NCBI GenBank assembly: GCA_944391215.1
Contig: CALXSR010000017.1
Span: 1 to 43,471, forward strand
DNA: 43,471 nucleotides
Direction of reading: 5' to 3'
Source of the DNA: an uncultured Clostridia bacterium
Lineage (GTDB): Bacteria > Bacillota > Dehalobacteriia > UBA4068 > CALXSR01
This document shows positions 1 to 7,635 of this stretch, piece after piece; position 1 is the first letter of the stretch; every line of letters starts with the position of its first letter. The notes below the pieces were generated by a model that ran no database searches, was not told the origin of the DNA, and saw only the letters and a program-made list of their open reading frames with translations. Position numbers and translations under genes: made by a program.

Positions 1-71
1 TATTGATGCTCCTTTAATCGAGCTATCCGGCTATCCAGTTCATGAATAATTTGCTTTTTTAAATCAGACAT
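1..71 (-). CDS. Partial hypothetical protein, N-terminus only
   Basis: Read on the minus strand, an ATG at 71 opens a frame that continues off the left edge for 23 visible residues, beginning MSDLKKQIIHELDSRIARL. An AGGAAG ribosome binding site lies just upstream, about six bases from the ATG. The visible part is charged and helical. The rest lies outside the window, so no family can be assigned. It is divergent from the lipoprotein gene at 191, and the two share the 120-base intergenic region. Confidence 0.5.
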   Translation of the reverse strand, partial: MSDLKKQIIHELDSRIARLKEHQ

Positions 72-96
72 TTTTCCACTTCCTTTTTTATTTTAA

Positions 97-159
97 TATG
101 GTATTTTAAAAAAATTGTATGCAGTGCAAGGAATAGAAAAATATGGTATGCTTACCATA
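97..159. promoter_or_regulatory. Inverted repeat, possible operator between divergent genes
   Basis: TATGGTA at 142-148 is mirrored by TACCATA at 153-159 with a four-base spacer. A third copy of TATGGTA lies at 97-103. They sit in the gap between the leftward gene at 71 and the rightward gene at 191. The arrangement resembles a dimer-binding operator with an extra half site, but no regulator is identified and the role is inferred. Confidence 0.3.
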
Positions 160-190
160 AAGAAATTATAAAGAAGGGAAAGAAATATAT

Positions 191-760
191 TTGACTGTAC
201 AAAATAAAAAAAAGTTTATTTTATTTGTTTTATTCATTTTAACTACAATTATTTTTTGCGGTTGCGGCAATAAAATTTCGCAAACATCTGAATTAAAAGT
301 GCAAAAAGATGCTGCTATTATTGTTCCTTTGCAAATGAAAGTGCTGTTGCCGACTGATTGGCAGTGGATGTCTGATAAAATGGCGGAAAATATGACAGGC
401 ACAGCTACGATGGCCAATCAATCGCGAGCAATTGCTTATAATGAGAAAGGGGAAAGTTTTACAATAGAAGTATTCCGCGGCGTAGCCAATATTACAGTAG
501 AAGATTATTGTCAAGAAAGCCTTTTTCCATTGATGGAAAAAAAAGGATACGCGCAATATAGCGAATTGCAAAAGGCCGATTATGGTAGCAATTTATTTAC
601 TTATTTTACCGCCCAAGTGGAGTATGATGGTAAGTTGGTCTATGAAACTTATGCTATGACGATATTAGGGCAATATTTTGTGCAAATGGTTTCTGCTTCT
701 ACAGAGAATGAGAATTTATTGGATGCTATTTTGCGCAATGCGCAAAAAGTAGTTCCATAA
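191..760 (+). CDS. Putative lipoprotein of unknown function
   Basis: This is a 189-residue protein starting at TTG, with a GAAGGGA ribosome binding site about 11 bases upstream. The N-terminus has a short basic stretch (KKK at 6-8), a hydrophobic segment at about 9-22 and Cys23-Gly-Cys25. This is a lipoprotein-like signal peptide with a non-canonical lipobox, so membrane anchoring outside the cytoplasm is likely. The remaining 160 residues are soluble and mixed alpha/beta, with a PTDW motif and no catalytic signature. I do not recognise the family; the overall look resembles small PsbP-like or DUF-type secreted proteins. The gene stands alone, divergent from the gene at 71 and followed by a hairpin at 781. 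Confidence 0.65.
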   Translation: MTVQNKKKFILFVLFILTTIIFCGCGNKISQTSELKVQKDAAIIVPLQMKVLLPTDWQWMSDKMAENMTGTATMANQSRAIAYNEKGESFTIEVFRGVANITVEDYCQESLFPLMEKKGYAQYSELQKADYGSNLFTYFTAQVEYDGKLVYETYAMTILGQYFVQMVSASTENENLLDAILRNAQKVVP

Positions 761-780
761 GATATTTTGCAAAAAAAGGA

Positions 781-815
781 AAACAACCTGCACCGGTGGG
801 ATGGTGAGGTTGTTT
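781..815 (+). terminator. Hairpin, probable terminator
   Basis: AAACAACCT pairs with AGGTTGTTT, and the inner CACC pairs with GGTG. The stem is strong but the T tract after it is weak, so termination is probable rather than certain. Confidence 0.5.
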
Positions 816-993
816 AGGGTTCTATATATGGAAAATTTCTATAATTAATATACCATATGTTGGGGATGAGGTCAACAATTTTTTCTGTGTTATTGTCTAA
901 ATTTGTAAATATCGGCAATGGATCGTTCTGTATAAAATACAAATTTTTACACATAATGATTTTATCAACTTATTTCGATAGGGGGTTATTGGA

Positions 994-1527
994 TTGGATT
1001 TAAGGGGAAGTAAAACAGAGGAAAATTTGCGTTTTGCTTTTGGAGCAGAATCGCAAGCAACGAATAAATATGAATATTTTGCGAGTCAAGCAAAAAAGCA
1101 AGGCTTTGAGCAAATTGCTGCTATTTTTAAAGAAACAGCCGCAAATGAAAGGGAACATGCTAAATTATGGTTTAAACATTTGGGGGCTTTGGGGGATACC
1201 GCAAAAAATTTAGCTTCTGCGGCAGAAGGAGAAAAGGCGGAATGGGCCGAAATGTATCCTCGTATGGCAAATGAAGCGGAAGCGGAAGGTTTTCTAGATA
1301 TTGCTCAGCAAATGCGTTCGGTTGCCGACGTGGAAAAAATGCATGAGGAACGTTATAATACTCTCTTTGGTCGGGTGCAAAACGGTACTGTATTTAGTCG
1401 AGAAGTGAAAACCATTTGGCATTGCCGTAATTGTGGCCATATTGAAGTTGGCTTGGTGGCGCCGCAGGTATGTCCCACTTGCAAACATCCACAAGCTTAT
1501 TTTGAGGAATTAGCGGAAAACTATTGA
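994..1527 (+). CDS. rbr: Rubrerythrin
   Basis: Rubrerythrin is a non-haem di-iron peroxide reductase that protects anaerobes from oxidative stress. The 177-residue protein has the usual two parts. An N-terminal ferritin-like four-helix domain (about 8-125) carries the iron ligands Glu19, Glu52-x-x-His55, Glu94 and Glu114-x-x-His117. A C-terminal rubredoxin-like domain carries Cys144-x-x-Cys147 and Cys160-x-x-Cys163. The start is TTG, chosen because GGGGGT sits at 981-986 with correct spacing. The next gene begins 12 bases downstream and probably shares the transcript. It is one of three four-helix-bundle proteins in the first 7 kb. Confidence 0.93.
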   Translation: MDLRGSKTEENLRFAFGAESQATNKYEYFASQAKKQGFEQIAAIFKETAANEREHAKLWFKHLGALGDTAKNLASAAEGEKAEWAEMYPRMANEAEAEGFLDIAQQMRSVADVEKMHEERYNTLFGRVQNGTVFSREVKTIWHCRNCGHIEVGLVAPQVCPTCKHPQAYFEELAENY

Positions 1528-1539
1528 GAAGGGGTTAAA

Positions 1540-1800
1540 ATGGAAACTAAAGAACCATTTATAACCATATGTTATTTGGATGATCAATTTCAGGCAAACT
1601 TGTTATGTTTAGAGCTGGATAAAAAACAGATTCCTTATTATTTGCAATCTTTTTACGATGAGGCTTATCAAAATATTTTCCAACTGCAAAAAGGATGGGG
1701 AAAATTAGAAGCGCCGGCTTCTTGTCAAGCCGAAATTTTAGAAATTTTGGCTGAATTGCCACAAAATGTTAAAAATGATTTCAGTTTAGAAGAGCAATAA
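1540..1800 (+). CDS. Small protein, possibly DUF2007-like
   Basis: This 86-residue cytoplasmic protein sits 12 bases after the rubrerythrin gene, with a GAGAAGGGG ribosome binding site, so the two look co-transcribed. A beta-alpha-beta pattern is suggested, with a segment about 'elements inherited from the same residue, longer-range partner' (KKQIPYYL at about 29-36) and a final helix rich in Glu and Leu. This resembles the DUF2007 family of putative signal-transducing small proteins, but the match is from general pattern only. Its stop codon lies inside the terminator stem at 1789. Confidence 0.55.
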   Translation: METKEPFITICYLDDQFQANLLCLELDKKQIPYYLQSFYDEAYQNIFQLQKGWGKLEAPASCQAEILEILAELPQNVKNDFSLEEQ

Positions 1801-1815
1801 TTTTTATTGCTCTTC
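1789..1815 (+). terminator. Terminator overlapping a stop codon
   Basis: A 12-base-pair perfect stem (1789-1800 with 1804-1815) and a three-base loop. The stop codon of the upstream gene is part of the 5' arm, so translation to the end would reach into the hairpin. Confidence 0.7.
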
Positions 1816-1874
1816 TTATCATTTTCTGTGTTATGGATCCAGTCATAATTAAAATAAGTAAGGAGGCGAAAAGT

Positions 1875-3089
1875 ATGAATCGAGAAGAACAAATACTAAA
1901 CAAGGTGGAAGAGAAGAGAGAAAAGATTATTGCATTCTTACAACATGTGGTACAAACGCCTAGTTTAACAGGAGAAGAAGCGGCGGTTGGTCAAGCTTTT
2001 TATGAAGGCATGAAAGATTGGGGTTTAGAAAATGTTAAAATTGTAGAAGCTGTTCCCAAAAGGCCTAATGTTTTAGGCTATGTGAAAGGAAAAGGGGAAG
2101 AGTTTGGTTTGGTGTTTAATGGACATATGGATGTTTTACCGGTGGGAGATGAAGCAGACTGGCAATATCCGCCCTTTTCTGGCAAAATTGTAGATGGAAA
2201 GATGTATGGCCGTGGTACTATTGACATGAAGGCTGGTGTTTGTGCTTCTATTGCAGCAGCTGGTATTATAAAAGAATTAGGCATTCCCTTGAAAGGCTAT
2301 GTACAATGTACCGGAAACTGTGATGAAGAAATATGCGGCGATTTTGGTATTTTGTTCTTGCTAAAAGAAGGCTACATTAAAGGAGGCCCCGGAATTGCCG
2401 GTATTAACTGTGAATCCACCAATTTAAAAACATTAGATATTGCCCAAAAAGGAAATATGCGTTTACATATCCATTTTAAAGGGAAAAGCATATTAGGTTG
2501 CCGGCCATGGAAAGGAATCAATGCTGTCAGTCATGCAGCCAAATGTATACAAAAAATTGACGAAATGGACCAAAGTTTCACGGATCGTGTTCATCCATTA
2601 TTAACAAGAGCAACGATCGTACCTACTACGATTGAAGGCGGTCTTGCTGTAAATATGGTTCCAGATCGTTGTAAATTGGGAGTAAACCGTCGTTTATTGC
2701 CAACAGAAACGATGGAAGAAGCGGTAACCGAAATCCAAGGGATGATAGATGAATTGCATGCGGAAGACCCAACCGTAAACGCCAGTATTGATGTATGGAA
2801 AAATTGCCGACCAGCTTGGGAAATTTCTGCAGAAGAACCAATCGTAAAAGCGGTGCAAAAAGCCCATAAAATAGTGCATGGAAAAGATTTGCCGGTAGCC
2901 GGTAAGGAAGGCGGAACAGATGCTTCTTATATTCATACCCAAACAGGTATCCCTATGCCGGTATATGGACCAGGGGACTATATGCAATATGTTGGAGCTG
3001 TGAATGAAAATATTGCTTTAGACGATGTGATTGATACGGTAAAAGTATATGCATTGGCGATTTATTATTATTTAGGTTTGGCAGAATAG
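1875..3089 (+). CDS. M20 family metallopeptidase (ArgE/DapE-type deacylase)
   Basis: This 404-residue protein is a zinc-dependent hydrolase of the M20 family, whose members remove acyl groups or cleave small peptides in the cytoplasm. Metal-site features are GHMD (His84, Asp86), Asp117 in the DMKAG motif and the catalytic Glu151-Glu152 pair. A dimerisation domain interrupts the catalytic domain in the middle. The frame is open upstream to 1833, but the AAGGAGG ribosome binding site at 1860-1866 points to the ATG at 1875. The fourth ligand region reads CEST where many relatives have GEPT, so substrate cannot be inferred. A second M20 gene of the same type lies at 5534-6718. Neighbours do not reveal a pathway. 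Confidence 0.88.
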   Translation: MNREEQILNKVEEKREKIIAFLQHVVQTPSLTGEEAAVGQAFYEGMKDWGLENVKIVEAVPKRPNVLGYVKGKGEEFGLVFNGHMDVLPVGDEADWQYPPFSGKIVDGKMYGRGTIDMKAGVCASIAAAGIIKELGIPLKGYVQCTGNCDEEICGDFGILFLLKEGYIKGGPGIAGINCESTNLKTLDIAQKGNMRLHIHFKGKSILGCRPWKGINAVSHAAKCIQKIDEMDQSFTDRVHPLLTRATIVPTTIEGGLAVNMVPDRCKLGVNRRLLPTETMEEAVTEIQGMIDELHAEDPTVNASIDVWKNCRPAWEISAEEPIVKAVQKAHKIVHGKDLPVAGKEGGTDASYIHTQTGIPMPVYGPGDYMQYVGAVNENIALDDVIDTVKVYALAIYYYLGLAE

Positions 3090-3165
3090 AAAAAGGATTT
3101 TATGGCTTGGGCGCGAATTCAAATATTGCTTTGCATAAATAAAAAAAGGGGGCTTAAGCTGTATT

Positions 3166-3618
3166 ATGAGAAAATATTTAATGATAAACGGTTCCAATAT
3201 GAACTTAATGGGTTTCCGAGAACCAGTTTATGGCACGGTTACTATGGCAGAAGTGGAAGAAAAACTGACCAAAATGGCAAAAGAATTTGGCGTAGAAGTG
3301 GAATTCTATCAATCGAATCATGAAGGCGATATTGTGGATAAAATGCAAGAAGTGCGTGGTAAAGTAGATGGTATTTTTATAAATCCTGCTGCTTTTACTT
3401 ATACTTCGGTAGCGATTCGGGATGCAATTTGCGCTTGTAAACATCGGGTTGTGGAAGTGCATGTAAGCAATATTCATGCTAGGGAAGAATTCCGACATAA
3501 TAGTATGTTGGCTCCCGTTTGTATTGGTCAATTTGTTGGTTTGGGCGCCAAAGGATATGAATTGGCCTTGCGTTATTTTTGTGAAACCGATCAAGAAGCT
3601 GAAAAAAATACAAAATAG
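3166..3618 (+). CDS. aroQ: Type II 3-dehydroquinate dehydratase-like protein
   Basis: The 150-residue protein matches the type II dehydroquinase fold over its whole length. That enzyme removes water from 3-dehydroquinate in the shikimate pathway and forms a dodecamer. Visible signatures are NGSNMN at 8-13, Arg18 and Tyr22 in the flexible catalytic loop (REPVYG), the QSNHEG motif, Asn73-Pro74, and VHVSNIHAREEFRHNS with His99. The usual THTS motif is TYTS here, putting Tyr79 in place of a substrate-contacting His. It may be a paralogue with altered activity. It follows the M20 gene by 76 bases and is not with other shikimate genes. The start is ATG with an AGGGGG site about 12 bases upstream. 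Confidence 0.8.
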   Translation: MRKYLMINGSNMNLMGFREPVYGTVTMAEVEEKLTKMAKEFGVEVEFYQSNHEGDIVDKMQEVRGKVDGIFINPAAFTYTSVAIRDAICACKHRVVEVHVSNIHAREEFRHNSMLAPVCIGQFVGLGAKGYELALRYFCETDQEAEKNTK

Positions 3619-3642
3619 TTAAACTTTTATTCCGTACTGTCA

Positions 3643-3673
3643 AAGAAGCCGTTATAACGGCTTCTTTTTTTTA
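3643..3673 (+). terminator. Rho-independent terminator
   Basis: A perfect 24-base palindrome (3643-3666) centred on GTTATAAC, followed by a run of T. It ends the dehydroquinase-like transcript. Confidence 0.88.
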
Positions 3674-3695
3674 TGGCATACGAAAGGAGAAAACA

Positions 3696-4262
3696 ATGTA
3701 TGAAATTAAGAAACGATCCATATATTTACAGCAGGAAAAAAATAGACTGATGGTGATAAGAATGGACTTAAGTTTGGTGAAAGCTTCCGCTCCTTATCCA
3801 ACTTTACAAGTAACCGGGAAAAATGAACGATATGCCGCTTTGTTATCGCAAGATTTTGCTTCTTCTCGTGGGGAAATGACAGCTATTTATCAATATATGT
3901 ATCAAAATTGGCTTACCATAAACTACGATGATGAATTGGCTCAACTTTTAATGAATATTGCTGAAGTAGAAATGATGCATCTAGATATTTTAGGGAAAAT
4001 GATTGTATTATTGGGCGGCAATCCGAAATGTCAGGCAGTACAGCAAAATCAGTGGATTTTTTGGAGTGGCAATATGGTGAACTATAATCGGGAAAAAAAG
4101 AAAATGCTCTTATACAATATTGCACTGGAGCAATATGCGGTGGATACTTATACGACGCATGCAAAGATAATCCAAGACCCCTATGTTTCGGCTTTATTAT
4201 TGCGTATTGTCGAAGATGAAAAACTGCATGTTCATCTTTTTAGGGATTATTTAAATAAATAG
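3696..4262 (+). CDS. Ferritin-like di-metal protein (Mn-catalase/CotJC-like)
   Basis: This 188-residue cytoplasmic protein has a four-helix-bundle di-metal site: Glu60, Glu92-x-x-His95, Glu145 and Glu175-x-x-His178. Before the first helix, the YPTLQVTGKNERYA segment recalls the N-terminus of manganese catalases and the spore-coat protein CotJC. A role in peroxide removal or metal handling is likely. The start ATG follows AAGGAGA at good spacing. It is shorter than the usual Mn-catalase (about 190-280 residues), which fits the CotJC end of the family. The gene sits directly after a terminator and is probably transcribed on its own. Confidence 0.7.
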   Translation: MYEIKKRSIYLQQEKNRLMVIRMDLSLVKASAPYPTLQVTGKNERYAALLSQDFASSRGEMTAIYQYMYQNWLTINYDDELAQLLMNIAEVEMMHLDILGKMIVLLGGNPKCQAVQQNQWIFWSGNMVNYNREKKKMLLYNIALEQYAVDTYTTHAKIIQDPYVSALLLRIVEDEKLHVHLFRDYLNK

Positions 4263-4372
4263 AAACTCTGTTTTGTAAGCCGATATTTTTAGAAAAAGTG
4301 AGAACAAGCCGAGGTGGTATCTTCATATACTACAAAAGAACAAATTGTAGAAAAGTGAAGGAGAATATTTGT

Positions 4373-4867
4373 ATGGAGTATAAAAAGCAATATATTCCCC
4401 CTAGTCCGCAAAAAAGACCGCAGATCAAGCTGCTTTATCCTAAATATTTAACGATCCATAGCAATGAAAGCGAGCAGGGAACAGCCCAAAAAGAGCATGA
4501 TTTTTTGGTTAAAAAAGGGAATAATAAAATGTTCAGTTTCCATATCGTAGTGGATGATACGATGGCAATAGAATGTGTTCCATTGACTGAAGTTGCATGG
4601 CATGCTGGCGATGGACGAGGCGATGGCAATATGAAAAGCTTATCTATATTGATTTGCCAAGCCAAAGACAAAAAAAAGGCTTGGCGAAACGCCGCTATTT
4701 TAGCGGCGCAAATCCTAGTTGCAAAAAATTGGTCTATCGAACAAATTGTGCAACATTATTATTGGAATCGGAAAGATTGTCCTAGTATTTTAAGAGAGGA
4801 AAATAAATGGGAATTATGGCTGGATGAAGTGGTAAAGGAGATGGCGAATTTGCAAAAAATTCCATAG
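4373..4867 (+). CDS. N-acetylmuramoyl-L-alanine amidase, amidase_2 type
   Basis: The 164-residue protein has the amidase_2/PGRP fold that cuts the bond between muramic acid and the stem peptide of peptidoglycan. Likely zinc ligands are His29 (in TIHSN), His128 and Cys136 (in the KDCP motif), with AWHAGDG at 75-81 as a further family signature. No signal peptide or wall-binding domain is present. The open frame begins at 4298, but AAGGAG just ahead of the ATG at 4373 sets that start. The M23 gene follows after 16 bases, so the two form a lytic pair. The size and lack of a signal resemble phage endolysins, yet no other phage genes are nearby. Confidence 0.85.
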   Translation: MEYKKQYIPPSPQKRPQIKLLYPKYLTIHSNESEQGTAQKEHDFLVKKGNNKMFSFHIVVDDTMAIECVPLTEVAWHAGDGRGDGNMKSLSILICQAKDKKKAWRNAAILAAQILVAKNWSIEQIVQHYYWNRKDCPSILREENKWELWLDEVVKEMANLQKIP

Positions 4868-4883
4868 AAAGAAGTGGCGGATA

Positions 4884-5486
4884 ATGAGTTATCAACTGCC
4901 TTTTAAAGATAGGATTCGTATTTCTACCATTTATGGTAAAAAGGGGCCCTGGAAAGCCGGCTGGCATACCGGAGTGGATTTGGTTAGCCAAGGTAATAAA
5001 AATATTTACCCTATAAAAGCAGGTAAAGTGATTTTGCTAAGTAAAAGCGGGGCTTATGGAAATCATATTCAAATTAAAGATGAAAATGATCTAATTGCCG
5101 TTTATGCCCATATGGAAAAAATTTATGTTTCTTTAGGGCAATATGTTGATGAAAATACCATATTGGGTGTGGAAGGACATACGGGGAATGCTACCGGAAA
5201 TCATTTACACTTAGAAACGCAGCAAGATTATTATAAATATCCGGCAAAAGGGTCTAGCCCGGAAACATCGCCTTGGATGCGGAATCCCTGTACCATATTA
5301 GGAATTGAAAATAAGGTGGGTGAAATTGTAATGGTAGAAAAAATAGAAATTAGCCAATGGGCAAAAGAAGCGCAACAATGGGTAATCAATAATCATATAT
5401 CTGATGGGACTGATCCGCAAGGTCCAGCAACCAGAGAAATGGTTTGGTCGATGTTATATCGTTTTGCGCAGGCGATCAAAAGTTAA
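4884..5486 (+). CDS. M23 peptidase with C-terminal SLH-like tail
   Basis: This 200-residue protein is a lysostaphin-type zinc endopeptidase that cuts peptide bridges in peptidoglycan. The active-site residues are His28-x-x-x-Asp32 (HTGVD), His76, and His107-x-His109. After residue 150 comes a short tail with the pattern WAKEAQQWV...ISDGTDP...PATREMVW, seen in Bacillota lysins and related to surface-layer-homology repeats. It may bind the wall. No signal peptide is present, as in the amidase 16 bases upstream. The pair may be a domesticated lysin module or may act after lysis or during sporulation. This is inference. Confidence 0.85.
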   Translation: MSYQLPFKDRIRISTIYGKKGPWKAGWHTGVDLVSQGNKNIYPIKAGKVILLSKSGAYGNHIQIKDENDLIAVYAHMEKIYVSLGQYVDENTILGVEGHTGNATGNHLHLETQQDYYKYPAKGSSPETSPWMRNPCTILGIENKVGEIVMVEKIEISQWAKEAQQWVINNHISDGTDPQGPATREMVWSMLYRFAQAIKS

Positions 5487-5495
5487 TGATAAAAA

Positions 5496-5523
5496 AAGAA
5501 CCTGTAAAATTACAGGTTCTTTT
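5496..5523. terminator. Bidirectional terminator between convergent genes
   Basis: AAAGAACCTGTAA pairs with TTACAGGTTCTTT around a two-base loop, with A and T tracts on either side. It serves the M23 gene and the leftward M20 gene. Confidence 0.88.
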
Positions 5524-5533
5524 TGGTAACATA

Positions 5534-6718
5534 TTACCCTAATAGCTTTATTACCATCTGCATGTATATTTTAATGAAGCTAATGTATTCATCAAGTGAT
5601 ACATGTTCATCGACAGTACAAAGCTGATCAAACCTACCAGGGCCAAACTGTGGCAATGGGTAACCATAAGCTGAAGTTAGTTTACAAGTATCGCCACCGC
5701 TACAGCGTCTACCTAGTTTTGCTTCTTGGCCAAACACATCCTTATAGGCCTCTAAAGCGGCATAAATACAGGGGCTATTAGTATCCATTTTCAATTGTGG
5801 ATTGGCGATTGGCATTTCTAACTGATAATCCATCGCTGGATCACTCTTCTTTAGATCGTCTAAAATCGCTTTTAATTCTGCTGTTGCGCTTTCAATGGTT
5901 TCTCCTGTAGTATAGCGGCGGTCTATCGAAATGGTACAAGAAGCAGGATGCACATTGGGCGCATCATCACCAGCTGATATAGCCGTTATTGATAAAATAG
6001 CGCCACCATCTCGGTCGTTGAAATACCGCTCCATTTTTAACATATCATCGTAAAGATAAAGTTGGTTCATTGCTTTGCAAGCTTTTTTCAAAGCATCGTC
6101 GCCTTCTAAACGGGTACCGGCATGCCAAGGATCAGCATAATAGGTTAACTGGTAAGAAATACGTCCATCGCTGTCCACGATGACCATATCTTCTGATGCT
6201 TCCATACAAACGCCAAAATCAGCATCGAGCAATCCCTGCGAAATTAAATATTTTAGTCCATAAGTACTGCCTTGTTCTTCATCGCAAGTACAACTAATAA
6301 CGATGGTTCCTTTGGGGATAAAGCCGCTTCTTTTGAGTAATTTAACAGCCATAATGCCAGCAGCCACCCCGGCTTTCATGTCGGCGCTCCCTCTGCCATA
6401 GATATTCCCATCTATGATTTCCCCTGACCAGGGATCACGGGTACTATCTTCAGAAGGGGGGAATACATCGAGATGTCCATTAAACATAAAACGAGGACCT
6501 GTTGGATCTCCTTGCCAATAAGATATGATATTGGGTCGCTGAGGGTCCAAATTATGTTCTTCTGCTTGTAATCCATCTTGTGCAAGCCATTTGGTAACCA
6601 CTTGACTAACCGCCAGTTCTTCCCCTGTAGGGCTGGGAGTTTGCAGCATTTCTTGCAAAAAAGAAATTGCCTCTTCCCGATAATGGTCGACATATTGGTA
6701 GACTTCACTGTTATTCAT
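5534..6718 (-). CDS. M20 family metallopeptidase (ArgE/DapE-type deacylase)
   Basis: The 394-residue protein is a second M20 zinc hydrolase. Visible active-site residues are GHLD (His82, Asp84), Asp113 in DMKAG and Glu147-Glu148 in the CDEE motif, with a central dimerisation domain and a late GG-D-C segment near the C-terminus. The ATG at 6718 has an AAGGAG ribosome binding site. It shares domain layout with the M20 protein at 1875-3089 but differs clearly in sequence, so the two may act on different acyl or peptidyl substrates. It is transcribed alone and towards the lytic genes. Confidence 0.88.
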   Translation of the reverse strand: MNNSEVYQYVDHYREEAISFLQEMLQTPSPTGEELAVSQVVTKWLAQDGLQAEEHNLDPQRPNIISYWQGDPTGPRFMFNGHLDVFPPSEDSTRDPWSGEIIDGNIYGRGSADMKAGVAAGIMAVKLLKRSGFIPKGTIVISCTCDEEQGSTYGLKYLISQGLLDADFGVCMEASEDMVIVDSDGRISYQLTYYADPWHAGTRLEGDDALKKACKAMNQLYLYDDMLKMERYFNDRDGGAILSITAISAGDDAPNVHPASCTISIDRRYTTGETIESATAELKAILDDLKKSDPAMDYQLEMPIANPQLKMDTNSPCIYAALEAYKDVFGQEAKLGRRCSGGDTCKLTSAYGYPLPQFGPGRFDQLCTVDEHVSLDEYISFIKIYMQMVIKLLG

Positions 6719-6891
6719 GTAAACATCTCCTTATTTTATTGGGGATAAATGAAATTGGGTTGTTACGAGAATAGAATTTAAGGAATAGGTAGCAATAATT
6801 TTGAACGGACAAGCGGCAATTAAGCAAAAATATCCCTATTACACATAATACCATAAAATAGTGGAAAACTAACAAAAAAGGAGATGACGAA

Positions 6892-7329
6892 ATGACAATC
6901 CATCAAGACGCAATTAAACTTTTAAAGGAATGCAATGCAGGTGTAAAAATGGGAATAGATTCGATTGCTGAAATATTAGACCATGTGCAAGACGACAATT
7001 TGAAACAGATTTTAAACAGTTGCAGAGAAGAGCATCAAAAAATAGACAGCGAAGTGCATCAATTATTAAACCGTTATGATGAAAGCGGCAAGGAACCGAA
7101 TGCGGTGGCTAAAGGGATGTCTTGGCTGAAAACCAATATGAAAATGTCCATGAATGAAAGTGATAATACCATAGCTGATCTCATTACTGATGGTTGCAAT
7201 ATGGGAGTAAAATCTTTAAATCGTTATCTAAATGAGTATCAGGCAGCAGACAAACAGGCAAAAGATATTGCCAAAAAGCTCATTTATTTAGAGCAACAAA
7301 TGGTGGTAGATATTAGTCCTTATCTCTAA
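6892..7329 (+). CDS. Four-helix-bundle protein, DUF2383-like
   Basis: The 145-residue protein is almost entirely helical and has no signal peptide. It has the spacing of a four-helix bundle of the PA2169/DUF2383 type: long helices at about 3-30, 35-62, 80-105 and 110-140, with an EEHQK segment near residue 46 and YLNEYQAADKQAK near 110. The function of that family is unknown; ferritin-like ancestry has been proposed. A ribosome binding site AAAGGAGATGACG precedes the ATG. It stands between a divergent M20 gene and a terminator and is probably monocistronic. Confidence 0.6.
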   Translation: MTIHQDAIKLLKECNAGVKMGIDSIAEILDHVQDDNLKQILNSCREEHQKIDSEVHQLLNRYDESGKEPNAVAKGMSWLKTNMKMSMNESDNTIADLITDGCNMGVKSLNRYLNEYQAADKQAKDIAKKLIYLEQQMVVDISPYL

Positions 7330-7335
7330 TAAAAT

Positions 7336-7360
7336 AAAGAGGGGGTTGCACTCTTTTTTT
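7336..7360 (+). terminator. Terminator after the four-helix-bundle gene
   Basis: A six-base-pair stem (AAAGAG with CTCTTT), a nine-base loop and a run of T. The stem is short, but the T tract is good. A stronger hairpin lies 20 bases further on. Confidence 0.6.
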
Positions 7361-7371
7361 ATACAAAATAA

Positions 7372-7414
7372 AAAAAGCCTGTTAATATTATGATAATATA
7401 TTAACAGGCCTTTT
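7372..7414. terminator. Bidirectional terminator next to tRNA-Val
   Basis: GCCTGTTAATAT at 7377-7388 pairs with ATATTAACAGGC at 7398-7409. A run of A precedes it and a run of T follows. It can end the rightward transcript and, on the minus strand, the tRNA transcript whose CCA end abuts it. Confidence 0.8.
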
Positions 7415-7491
7415 TGGTGGGACTAACTGGACTCGAACCAGTGACCTCTTGCATGTCAAGCAAGCACTCTAACCATCTGAGCTATAATCCC
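7415..7491 (-). tRNA. tRNA-Val(GAC)
   Basis: On the minus strand, GGGATTA pairs with TAGTCCC to form the acceptor stem. The anticodon stem CTTGC/GCAAG encloses a seven-base loop TTGACAT with anticodon GAC, which reads valine codons GTC and GTT. The TpsiC arm contains GGTTCGAGTCC. The CCA end is encoded. The gene is divergent from the purL promoter. Confidence 0.93.
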
Positions 7492-7567
7492 AAAACTTAT
7501 ATTACTATTATGCAAAATTTTTATCTTGTCGTCAAGTCAGCTTTTTCTTTTTCCTAAAAGAATGAAC

Positions 7568-7596
7568 TTGCAGCTTTGGGCGAAAAAAAGTATAAT
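7568..7596 (+). promoter_or_regulatory. SigA-type promoter of the purine genes
   Basis: TTGCAG at 7568-7573 is separated by 17 bases from a perfect TATAAT at 7591-7596. The -35 element is weak, three of six. Transcription would begin near 7603, which excludes the in-frame TTG at 7576 and supports the TTG start at 7636. No purine riboswitch is visible in the short leader. Confidence 0.65.
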
Positions 7597-7635
7597 TTAT
7601 ATGTTATAAAATATTTCGTATTTGAGGGGATTGTT

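Noticed and set aside
4373..5486. The lytic enzyme pair as evidence of a prophage
   Set aside because: No capsid, tail, holin, integrase or repressor genes lie nearby; the flanking genes are ordinary metabolic genes.
7576..7635. Upstream TTG start for the FGAM synthase
   Set aside because: It lies within the promoter spacer, upstream of the expected transcription start.
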